Part shown: piece by piece, positions 50,572-58,019 of the stretch
How positions within the stretch are numbered: position 1 is the stretch's first letter
Layout of the letters: every line of letters starts with the position of its first letter
Translations under genes and position numbers: made by a program
Notes under the pieces: generated by a model
What the model was told of the DNA's origin: nothing
The model's database searches: none
What the model saw: only the letters and a program-made list of their open reading frames with translations
Source: Hymenobacter aquaticus
Lineage (GTDB): Bacteria; Bacteroidota; Bacteroidia; Cytophagales; Hymenobacteraceae
NCBI RefSeq assembly: GCF_004765605.1
Contig: NZ_SRLC01000001.1
Coordinates: forward strand, 1,674,001 to 1,738,000
DNA length: 64,000 bases
Direction of reading: 5' to 3'

Positions 50572-52908
50572 TTAAACACTCAGGCTGTTCATCACTTTGT
50601 CGGGGGTGATGGGCAGGCTGCGGATGCGCTTGCCGGTGGCGTGAAATACGGCGTTGGCCACGGCGGCGGCTACGCCCACCATCGAAATTTCCCCGATGCC
50701 CTTCACACCCATAGCATTAATGTAGGGGTCGTGCTCCTCGATGAACTCCACGGTCATGTCGGGAATGTCGGCGTTGACGGGAATGTGGTACTCGCCCAGG
50801 CTGGCGTTGGTGTAGCGGGCCAAGTTCGGGTCGCGGAAGGTTTCCTCCATCAGCGCCGCCCCAATGCCGAAGATGCTGCCGCCGATAATCTGGCTGCGGG
50901 CGGTTTTGGCGTTCAGAATGCGGCCGGCGGCGTGCACGCTCACCCAGCGCGTGACGCGCACGGTGCCCAGCTCCGCATCGACGCGCACCTCGCAGAAGTG
51001 GGCCCCGAACGAGTGCATCGAGTGGCCGCCCATATCGTCGGCGTGGCCCGAGTCGGCGGCCCCGGCGGTGCGGCCCGACTCGTAGCCGGCCCCGTACTTG
51101 CCGTTGCCCATGCCCTCGACGTCGGCCATGTCGGCGCGCTTCATCAGGGCCATGAAGTCTTCGCCTTTCGTTTTGTCGGCCTTGAGCTGCAGCCGGCCCT
51201 TCTCCACCACCACGTCGGCGGGCTTGGCCCGGTACAGCGGCGACTTTTTATCCTGCACAGCCAGCTTGGTCAGCTTCTGCCACACGTCCTGGGCCGCCAT
51301 GTAAATCGACGACGACACCGTGCCGGCCGCCACCGAGCCGCCCGAGTTGGGGGCCGTGGGCAGGTTGGTGTCGCCCAGCTCGAAGCGCACCTTCTCGGGG
51401 GCGAGGCCCAGCGAGTCGGCCGCGACCTGCGTCATGACGGTGTAGGTGCCGGTGCCCAGGTCGGTGGCCCCGGTTTGCACCACGGCGTGGCCGTCGGCGT
51501 AGAGTCGCACCCGGGCCGTGCCCTGGTTGTTGTGCACCGGATAGGAGGCCGTTGCCATGCCCCAGCCCACCAGGTAGCGCCCCTGCCGGGTGGCCCCGTT
51601 GCGGGGGTTGCGCTTGCTCCAGCCGAAGAGCTCGGCCCCGCGGGCGTAGCACTGCTTGAGGCTTTTGCTGCTCCAGGGTTTGCCGTTGGTGGGGTCCTTG
51701 TCGGCGTAGTTCAGCAGCCGGATCTGCAGCGGGTCGATGCCGAGCTGGTAGGCCAAATCGTCCATCGAGCACTCAATGGCAAACGAGCCGGGCGCTTCGC
51801 CGGGGGCCCGCGTGAAGGTCGAGGTCATCACGTTGGCCCGGCCCAGCCGGTAGGTCGACTCGAAGGCGGGGCAGGCGTAGAGCAGGTTGATGATGCGGCT
51901 GTTGGGCTCGGCGTAGTTGTCCCAGGGCGAGGTGGTGGAGGTTTTCTCGTGGATCAGGGCCGTGAGCTTGCCGTCCTGGGTGGCGCCCAGCTTGAGGGTC
52001 TGGTGCTGGTCTTCGCGGTGGCCCATGCTGGTAAACTGCTGGGGCCGGGTCAGCGCGAGGCGCACGGGCCGGCCCACGGCTTTGGCGGCCTGCACCGTCA
52101 GGATGGTGTGGGGCCAGGTCGAGCCCTTGCAGCCAAACCCGCCGCCCAGGTACTTGGTCACGACGCGCACCTGCTCGGTGGGCAGCCCCAGCATGGCGCT
52201 CAGGGCCTTCTGGGTGCGGGTCACACCCTGCGTCGATTCGTAGACGGTCAGCCGGTCGTTGCCTTCCCACACGGCCGTGGTAGCACCGGGCTCCATGGGG
52301 TTGTGGTGGTTGATGGCGTGCTCGTAGGTGGCCGTGAGCTGCACGGGCGCGGCGGCAAAGGCCTGCTGCGGGTTGCCGCGCCGGGTGTGGCCGGGCGTTT
52401 TGCCGTCCTGCACTTTCTCGGGGTCAAACAGCTCAGCCTTGGGGTCCAGAAACGATACTACGGGTTTCTCCACGGCGTACTGCACCCGCACCAGCGTGGC
52501 GGCGTGCACGGCCCGGTCGTAGGTGTCGGCTACCACCAGGGCCACGGGCTGCCCGGCGTAGTGAATTACGTCCGAGGTCAGGGGCAGGAAGCCCATCGGG
52601 GCCCCAATGGCCTTTTTGCCTTCCGCGTCGTTGGGAGTTTTGGCCAGCTTGGGCAGATTCAGGTGGGTCAGGATGGCCAGCACGCCGGGCTCCCGGGCGG
52701 CAGCGGTGGTGTCGATGCTCTGGATTTTGCCCCTGGCAATGTCACTGGTGCATAGCACACCGTAGGTCAGACCCGGCAGCTTATACTCGGCCGAGTACTT
52801 GGCCTGGCCCGTCACCTTGGCGAAGCCGTCGACCCGGTCGAGGGGCTGGCCGACCACGCCGCCGCTGCCGGGGCCGTTGGTTTCGAAGAATGCTGGTTCG
52901 TTGTCCAT
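50572..52908 (-). CDS. paoC: Molybdopterin-binding large subunit of periplasmic aldehyde oxidoreductase
   Basis: The 778-residue protein belongs to the xanthine-oxidase family. Near its N-terminus come DRVDGFAKVTGQAKYSAEY (split), then the cofactor-contact regions GGGFGCKG and EAPGSFAIECSMDDLAYQL (broken), and a C-terminal active-site Glu in GVKGIGEISM. A His-rich insert (GHADDMGGHSMHSFGAHF) is unusual. The subunit oxidises aldehydes or similar compounds at molybdenum. It lacks its own Tat signal and is presumably exported with the Tat-marked small subunit, as PaoABC is. The symbol is by gene order and domain content. Confidence 0.88.
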   Translation of the reverse strand: MDNEPAFFETNGPGSGGVVGQPLDRVDGFAKVTGQAKYSAEYKLPGLTYGVLCTSDIARGKIQSIDTTAAAREPGVLAILTHLNLPKLAKTPNDAEGKKAIGAPMGFLPLTSDVIHYAGQPVALVVADTYDRAVHAATLVRVQYAVEKPVVSFLDPKAELFDPEKVQDGKTPGHTRRGNPQQAFAAAPVQLTATYEHAINHHNPMEPGATTAVWEGNDRLTVYESTQGVTRTQKALSAMLGLPTEQVRVVTKYLGGGFGCKGSTWPHTILTVQAAKAVGRPVRLALTRPQQFTSMGHREDQHQTLKLGATQDGKLTALIHEKTSTTSPWDNYAEPNSRIINLLYACPAFESTYRLGRANVMTSTFTRAPGEAPGSFAIECSMDDLAYQLGIDPLQIRLLNYADKDPTNGKPWSSKSLKQCYARGAELFGWSKRNPRNGATRQGRYLVGWGMATASYPVHNNQGTARVRLYADGHAVVQTGATDLGTGTYTVMTQVAADSLGLAPEKVRFELGDTNLPTAPNSGGSVAAGTVSSSIYMAAQDVWQKLTKLAVQDKKSPLYRAKPADVVVEKGRLQLKADKTKGEDFMALMKRADMADVEGMGNGKYGAGYESGRTAGAADSGHADDMGGHSMHSFGAHFCEVRVDAELGTVRVTRWVSVHAAGRILNAKTARSQIIGGSIFGIGAALMEETFRDPNLARYTNASLGEYHIPVNADIPDMTVEFIEEHDPYINAMGVKGIGEISMVGVAAAVANAVFHATGKRIRSLPITPDKVMNSLSV

Positions 52909-53030
52909 AAGTAGGAAGCTGTAGCGGCACGGATTCGCGCCTCAATCGTTGAACGGCCACTCGTAATAGGATGGAGCGGCGTACTACCGGCGGGAAGGGC
53001 AACTCCCGGCGGCGCCGAAGCGGCCGGGGC

Positions 53031-54011
53031 TTACGCCATCAGTTCCTCCAGCGCCTGCACCACGGTTTTCTGCGCCATTTCCACCTTGAAGCGGTTGTGC
53101 TCCCGGGGCTGGGCGCCACGCACGGCGGCCGCGGCGGCAGCCCGGAAGCTCTCCGCCGAAGGGGCTTTGCCGACCAGCAGCTTTTCGGCCTCCTGGGCCC
53201 GCCAGGGCTTGGTGCCCACGCCGCCCAACGCAATGCGGGCCGCCCGGATCTGGCCGCCCTGCACGTCGAGGCCCACGGCCGCCGATACTAAAGCAAAGGC
53301 GTAGGAGGCCCGGTCGCGCACCTTCACGTAGTGCGACTTGCGGGCGTGGGCGGCGGCCGGCACCGTCACGGCCACGATCAGCTCGTCGGGCTCGATGACG
53401 GTTTCGCGCTGGGGCGTGGTGCCGGGCAGTAAATGAAACTCCAGCAGCGGCACGCGGCGCTGCTTGCCCTTGGCGTTTTCCAGGGTCACCACGGCGTCGA
53501 GGGCTACCAGGGCCACGGCCAGGTCGCCGGCGTTGGTGGCAATGCAGGCCTCGGAGGTGCCCAGAATGGCCAGGTTGCGGTTGTCGCCCTGCTGGGCGGG
53601 GCAGCCCGAGCCGGGGTTGCGCTTGTTGCAGGGAAAGGCCGGGTCGCGGAAGTAGCCGCAGCGGGTGCGTTGCAGCAGGTTGCCGCCGATGCTGGCCATG
53701 TTGCGCAGCTGGGGCGAGGCGCTGAGCAGCAGGGCCTCGGCAACAGCCGGGTATTGCTGCGTTACCAGAGTATTTTCGCCCACGTCGCTCATGCGCTCCA
53801 GCGCGCCGATGCGCAGGCCGTCGGCCGTTTCCTGGATGCCCCGGAACGGCAGCAGGTTGATGTCGACCAGCTGAGTATGCTGCTCCACGTTGGCCTTCAT
53901 CAAATCCAGCAGCGTGGTGCCGCCGGCAATAAAGGCCGCCTCCTTTTTATCCTTGCGAATGTTGGTGGCCTCTTTGGCCGTGCTGACCGGCGTATAGCTG
54001 AAGTTGTTCAT
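53031..54011 (-). CDS. paoB: FAD-binding subunit with an extra Fe-S Cys motif (PaoB-like)
   Basis: The ATG at 54011 (MNNFSYTPVS) gives a 326-residue FAD subunit with FIAGGTTLLDLMK and SIGGNLLQRTRC. An insert holds Cys118, Cys128, Cys137 and Cys156 (CGYFRDPAFPCNKR then PGSGC), the pattern of the [4Fe-4S] cluster in E. coli PaoB, which most xanthine dehydrogenases lack. It passes electrons from the small to the large subunit. Tandem ACTCA-rich repeats separate it from the paoA-like gene. Confidence 0.9.
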   Translation of the reverse strand: MNNFSYTPVSTAKEATNIRKDKKEAAFIAGGTTLLDLMKANVEQHTQLVDINLLPFRGIQETADGLRIGALERMSDVGENTLVTQQYPAVAEALLLSASPQLRNMASIGGNLLQRTRCGYFRDPAFPCNKRNPGSGCPAQQGDNRNLAILGTSEACIATNAGDLAVALVALDAVVTLENAKGKQRRVPLLEFHLLPGTTPQRETVIEPDELIVAVTVPAAAHARKSHYVKVRDRASYAFALVSAAVGLDVQGGQIRAARIALGGVGTKPWRAQEAEKLLVGKAPSAESFRAAAAAAVRGAQPREHNRFKVEMAQKTVVQALEELMA

Positions 54012-54021
54012 GCGGGGAAGG

Positions 54022-54134
54022 GGTGAGATGGTGAATTTGTGAACTGGTGAGTTTGATGTTCTGGTGGCGCGGGGCTGCACAGTCTGCGCAGATTGAACGA
54101 CAACTCACCAATTCACCAACTCACTGATTCACCG
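54022..54134. repeat. Dispersed TGAGT/ACTCA repeat within the oxidoreductase operon
   Basis: GGTGAATTTGTGAACTGGTG..TTTG and CAACTCACCAATTCACC with CAACTCACTGATTCACC form an imperfect palindrome. It matches 37977-38090 and the rnpB insert, and separates the paoA-like and paoB-like genes. Confidence 0.85.
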
Positions 54135-54770
54135 TCAGGCTTTGCCGGCCACCTCGCGCACGGCGGCCACGATGTTGGGATAAGCGCCGCAGCGGCACAG
54201 GTTGCCGCTCATCCATTCGCGGCACTGGTCGTCGGTTTTGGCGTGGCCTTCCTGCACGCAGGCCACCCCCGACATAATCTGGCCCGGGGTGCAGTAGCCG
54301 CACTGAAATCCGTCGTGCTTGATGAAGGCCTGCTGCATGGGGTGCAGCTCCTCCCCTTTCGCCAGGCCCTCGATGGTCGTTATTTCCTTACCCTGGTTCA
54401 TCACGGCCAGGGTCAGGCAGGAGTTCACGCGCCGGCCGTCGACCAGCACGGTGCAGGCCCCGCACTGGCCATGGTCGCAGCCTTTCTTGGTGCCGGTCAA
54501 ATCGAGGTACTCGCGCAGGGCATCGAGCAGGCTCACGCGGGGCTCGGCCTGGAGGGTGCGGGCCGTGCCGTTAATTTTCAGCGTCATACCCGTAACGCCC
54601 TCCACCGTTTTGGAAAAGGCCGTGAGCCGCTCGGCCTGGCTGAGCAGCGGCGGGGCCAGGGCCAGGCCCAGGATGCCGCCGGCCTGCTTGATAAAGGAAC
54701 GGCGGGAGCCGTCTTCCGGCGTGGCCCCCGGCGCATCGGCGGCGAAATCAGCAGTATTCTCTTGACTCAT
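54135..54770 (-). CDS. paoA: (2Fe-2S) small subunit with Tat signal (PaoA-like)
   Basis: The ATG at 54770 (MSQENTADFA) was chosen because it leaves a Tat signal with twin Arg23-Arg24 in SRRSFIKQAGG. The 211-residue protein has both 2Fe-2S sites of the family: Cys98, Cys103, Cys106 and Cys118, and Cys157, Cys160, Cys192 and Cys194. It accepts electrons from the molybdenum centre in the periplasm and is the export carrier of the complex. It is the first gene of a five-gene operon that continues with paoB, paoC, xdhC and mocA. Confidence 0.93.
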   Translation of the reverse strand: MSQENTADFAADAPGATPEDGSRRSFIKQAGGILGLALAPPLLSQAERLTAFSKTVEGVTGMTLKINGTARTLQAEPRVSLLDALREYLDLTGTKKGCDHGQCGACTVLVDGRRVNSCLTLAVMNQGKEITTIEGLAKGEELHPMQQAFIKHDGFQCGYCTPGQIMSGVACVQEGHAKTDDQCREWMSGNLCRCGAYPNIVAAVREVAGKA

Positions 54771-55120
54771 GGCAGTAGCGGCTTCAAACAACAAACAGAA
54801 TATGATACGCGCGGCAGCCGGCCGGTTGGGCTTCGGCCGCCGAAAAACGCCCTGGAGGCAAGGCTCCCGGTCAGTAGCAAGCGTTATTCTAACCACCAAC
54901 GACCCGCCAGGTTAGCAGCCCCGGCAATATTTCAGGTTCTGCTCCCTCCCGCGCTCTGCCAACCTGTAGCTTACGCCGGGCCAAGGTTGAGGTTACGGAC
55001 TGCGTGGTAAAAAACCGGTACCTCATTCGTGCCAGATGGCCGCGCCTACCTGCCTTGCCAAAAAACAAAAAGGGCGCAGCTGCCGGCTGCGCCCTTTTTG
55101 TTGGGTTGATTAGGGGTGGA
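54771..55120. other. Intergenic region between the paoA-like gene and the haem operon
   Basis: The 350-base gap holds the likely promoter of the oxidoreductase operon near its right-hand start and a terminator at 55066-55100. I see no gene and no riboswitch here. Confidence 0.5.
55066..55100. terminator. Terminator of the haem-uptake operon
   Basis: Perfect 15-bp stem CAAAAAGGGCGCAGC with loop TGCCG, bidirectional, 20 bases beyond the hmuV stop on the minus strand. Confidence 0.9.
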
Positions 55121-55927
55121 TTAGCTGTCCGGCGGCAGCTCGTGGGAGTCGGCGTGGACCACCAGCGGCTTCTGGGTGAACGGGTTGGTGATGATGCGCA
55201 TCGAGAGGCCAAATACCTCCTCCAGGGTTTGCTGGTCCAGCTCGTTGGGGTGCGGCAGCGTGCGGTGCACCTGCCCCTGCTTGACAAACACGAGTTTATC
55301 GGCGTAGGCCAGGGCCAGGTTGATGTCGTGCAGCACGGCCACCACAATGGTCTGCCGGCGGGAAAAGCGCCGGGCCAGTTGCAGCAACTGGTGCTGGTAG
55401 CGCAAATCGAGGCTGGAAACGGGCTCGTCGAGCAGCAGCACCCGGGTGCCCTGGGCGGGCTCTTCCCAGATCTGGGCCAGCACCCGGGCCATTTGCACCT
55501 TCTGGGCCTCGCCCCCCGACAGCGTGGAGTAGTCCCGGTCGGCGAAGTCGCTCATGCCCAGCTCGGCCAGGGCCAGCTGGGTAATCTGCTGGTCGTGGCG
55601 CGCGGGGCTGCGCTGAAAGTGCGGGTAGCGGCCCATCAGCACCACGTCGGCCACGCTGAGCGGGAAGGCCAGCTGGATTTCCTGCGACAACACGGCCCGC
55701 ACCCGGGCCAGCTCGGCCGCCGAGTAGGTGCTCAGGGCCGAATCGTGGTAGAGCACCTGGCCGGCCGAGGGCTGGTACAAGCCCGCCAGCAGCCGCAGCA
55801 GCGTGGTTTTGCCCGCGCCGTTGGGGCCCATCAGCACCGTAAACTCGCCCGGCCGGCACTCCACCGACGCGTTGCGGAGCAGGGTTTTGCCCGCCACCTG
55901 AAAGCTGACGTTATCGGCCCTAAGCAT
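55121..55927 (-). CDS. hmuV: Haem ABC transporter ATP-binding protein
   Basis: The ATG at 55927 (MLRADNVSFQ) gives a 268-residue ATPase of the FecE/HmuV group: Walker A MGPNGAGKT, signature LSGGEAQ, Walker B LLLDEPVSSLD and switch VAVLHDINLALAYADK. It powers the inner-membrane permease encoded just before it, with which it overlaps by 8 bases. Family and neighbours point to haem. Cobalamin or siderophore cannot be excluded. Confidence 0.9.
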   Translation of the reverse strand: MLRADNVSFQVAGKTLLRNASVECRPGEFTVLMGPNGAGKTTLLRLLAGLYQPSAGQVLYHDSALSTYSAAELARVRAVLSQEIQLAFPLSVADVVLMGRYPHFQRSPARHDQQITQLALAELGMSDFADRDYSTLSGGEAQKVQMARVLAQIWEEPAQGTRVLLLDEPVSSLDLRYQHQLLQLARRFSRRQTIVVAVLHDINLALAYADKLVFVKQGQVHRTLPHPNELDQQTLEEVFGLSMRIITNPFTQKPLVVHADSHELPPDS

Positions 55928-56996
55928 AAAATCCGCCCCGCTGGTTGAGTTGCCGGTAGTGGGAAAGCATCCACAGAAAAACCGGGGCCCCGATAAAGGC
56001 CGTGAGCACGCCAATAGGCAGCTCGGCCGGAGCAATGATGGTGCGGGCCACCGTGTCGGACAAGATCATCAGCACGGCCCCCAGCAGACTGGAGCCCAGC
56101 AGCAGCAGGCGGTTGTCGGCGAGGCGCAGCAGCCGCAGCAAGTGGGGCACCACCAGGCCCACGAACCCGATGACGCCCACCGTGGAGGTAGCCACGGCCA
56201 CCAGCAGGGTGTTGAGCAGCAGGATGCGGGTTTGCAGCTGCCGGGTGTTCACGCCCAGATACTGCGCCTCATTCTCGCCCAGCTGCAACGCATTCAGTGC
56301 TTTGGCAAAGCGCAACGCCAGCCCCACGCCCACCACCGTCACGGCCAGCACCAGGTAGAACGAGGGCCAGTCGGCGCTGCTGAAGCTGCCCAGGTTCCAA
56401 AAGGTAATGGAGCGGGCCTGCGGGTCGCGGGCAATGTAGGCCAGGAAGCCCGTGCCGCCGGCGGCCAGGGCATTCACCGCAATGCCGGCCAGCAGCATCG
56501 AGGCCACCGTGACCCGGCCCTGCACCCTGGACAGGCGGTAAACCAGCCCGGTAGCCAGCAAGGCGCCCACAAACGCGGCGGCCGGCAGCACGAAAGCGCC
56601 CAGAAACGTGGTGTTCACCCAGCTCAGGGAAGCGCCCAGCACGAACACGCAGGCCGCGCCCAGCGCCGCCCCGGCCGAGGTGCCAATCAGGCCCGGCTCC
56701 ACGATGGGGTTGCGAAACAAGGCCTGCATCAGCGTGCCCGACACCGCCAGCGCCGCCCCGACCACCGCGCAGAGCAGTACCCGCGGCAGCCGGATCTGGA
56801 AAAACACGCCTTCGTGCAGCGCGGCCGTCGGGTCGGCGCTGGCGGCGCTGAAACCCAGGCTCTGGGCCAGGTAGCTGCCGATTTCGGCGTAGGTGAGCAC
56901 CACCGCGCCCAGCCGCGCCGAGCCGACGATACTCACCAGCAACGCCGCCAGCAGGATGCCGAAATACAGCCGCACGCGGCCCGCGCTCAGCCTCAC
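55920..56996 (-). CDS. hmuU: FecCD-family permease for haem or iron
   Basis: The 358-residue integral membrane protein has about ten helices and the FecCD signatures RLPRVLLCAVVGAALAVSG (broken) and GTSAGAALGAA near the middle, and GFVGLVVPHLLRLL near the C-terminus. It moves the ligand delivered by the binding protein across the inner membrane. It overlaps hmuT by 4 bases and hmuV by 8, so translation is coupled. Confidence 0.92.
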   Translation of the reverse strand: MRLSAGRVRLYFGILLAALLVSIVGSARLGAVVLTYAEIGSYLAQSLGFSAASADPTAALHEGVFFQIRLPRVLLCAVVGAALAVSGTLMQALFRNPIVEPGLIGTSAGAALGAACVFVLGASLSWVNTTFLGAFVLPAAAFVGALLATGLVYRLSRVQGRVTVASMLLAGIAVNALAAGGTGFLAYIARDPQARSITFWNLGSFSSADWPSFYLVLAVTVVGVGLALRFAKALNALQLGENEAQYLGVNTRQLQTRILLLNTLLVAVATSTVGVIGFVGLVVPHLLRLLRLADNRLLLLGSSLLGAVLMILSDTVARTIIAPAELPIGVLTAFIGAPVFLWMLSHYRQLNQRGGFYA

Positions 56997-57877
56997 GACT
57001 TGGGTGTCGGCTGGTGAATCAATTCCATGAGCTTTAGCACGTTCTGCCCCGTACGCGGCCCCAGATACACCATGTCGTGCTCTTCCACCCGGTAGATGCG
57101 GTTATTTTTGGCCGCCGGCGTGAGGGCCACGCCGGGCAGGGTCTTGAACTTCTCCAGCCCGCCCATCCGGTCGAAGCCGAAGTCGGTGGCCAGAATCACG
57201 TCGGGCTGGGCGGCGGCAATCAGCTCGGGGCTGATGGGCTTCATGCCCTCGGTGGCGTCGATGGCGTTGACGCCGCCGGCCCACTCCAGCATCTGGGTGC
57301 CGGTGCTTTTCTGGCCCATAGCCAGGTAGATGTTCTTTTGCAGGCCGTAGTGAATGATAACCACCTTCACGGGCCGGTCGCCAAACCGCTGGCGCTTCTC
57401 GGCAGCCGTGGCCATGTCGGTCGTGAGCTGCCGGGCCAGGCTGTCGGCGGCGGGGCGCTTGCCAAACCCGTCGCCGAGCTGCCGGAGCAGCTGGCAGGCT
57501 TCCTCGATGGTCTTGGTTTGCTTGAACTCCTTAATAGGAATGCCCACCTTCTGCAGCTGGGTCATCACGGCCGCGGGGGCCACGTTGCCATCCGAATACA
57601 CCACGGTGGGCTTCAGCGAGACGATGCCCTCGGAGTTGAGCAGGCGGTGGTAGCCCACGGTGGGCAGTTTTTTGGCCGCCGCCGGGTAGGTGCTGCTCAG
57701 GTCCACGCCCACGAGCTTATTGCCCGCGCCGAGGGCGAAAATCATTTCCGTAAGCTGCTTCGACACCGATACGATACGCTCCTGGCCCGGGGCGTCGGCG
57801 GCCGTGTTATCTTCATTGCGGAACCGGTTGCAGGCCACAGCGGCCAGCAAAAGGGTTGCGTACACGAGTTTTTTCAT
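56993..57877 (-). CDS. hmuT: Haem ABC transporter substrate-binding lipoprotein
   Basis: The 294-residue product is a lipoprotein (lipobox AAVAC near residue 16) of the helical-backbone binding-protein class. The sequence LPTVGYHRLLNSEGIVSLKP (split) matches HmuT-type haem binders, and ALTPAAKNNRIYRVEE and GPRTGQNVLKL are typical late segments. It receives the ligand in the periplasm from the TonB-dependent receptor encoded upstream. A REP-like palindrome lies between the two genes. Confidence 0.88.
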   Translation of the reverse strand: MKKLVYATLLLAAVACNRFRNEDNTAADAPGQERIVSVSKQLTEMIFALGAGNKLVGVDLSSTYPAAAKKLPTVGYHRLLNSEGIVSLKPTVVYSDGNVAPAAVMTQLQKVGIPIKEFKQTKTIEEACQLLRQLGDGFGKRPAADSLARQLTTDMATAAEKRQRFGDRPVKVVIIHYGLQKNIYLAMGQKSTGTQMLEWAGGVNAIDATEGMKPISPELIAAAQPDVILATDFGFDRMGGLEKFKTLPGVALTPAAKNNRIYRVEEHDMVYLGPRTGQNVLKLMELIHQPTPKS

Positions 57878-57896
57878 GGATTGATGGTCGTAAGAA

Positions 57897-57995
57897 CGTC
57901 ATGTCGAGCGAAGCCGAGACATCTCGCGTGCAATGGTAATCAGATTACTACTGCAACCTCAGCACGCGAGATGTCTCCCGCTGGTCGACATGACG
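57897..57995. repeat. Palindromic intergenic repeat (GTCATGTCGAGCG family)
   Basis: The arms 57897-57931 and 57962-57995 (CGTCATGTCGAGCG..ATCTCGCGTGC) pair with a short mismatched middle. The same plan, with a different core, is found at 14790-14946. It separates the receptor gene from hmuT in the same orientation. Confidence 0.85.
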
Positions 57996-58019
57996 ACCAG
58001 ATGTATTTAGTGCCCGCTT

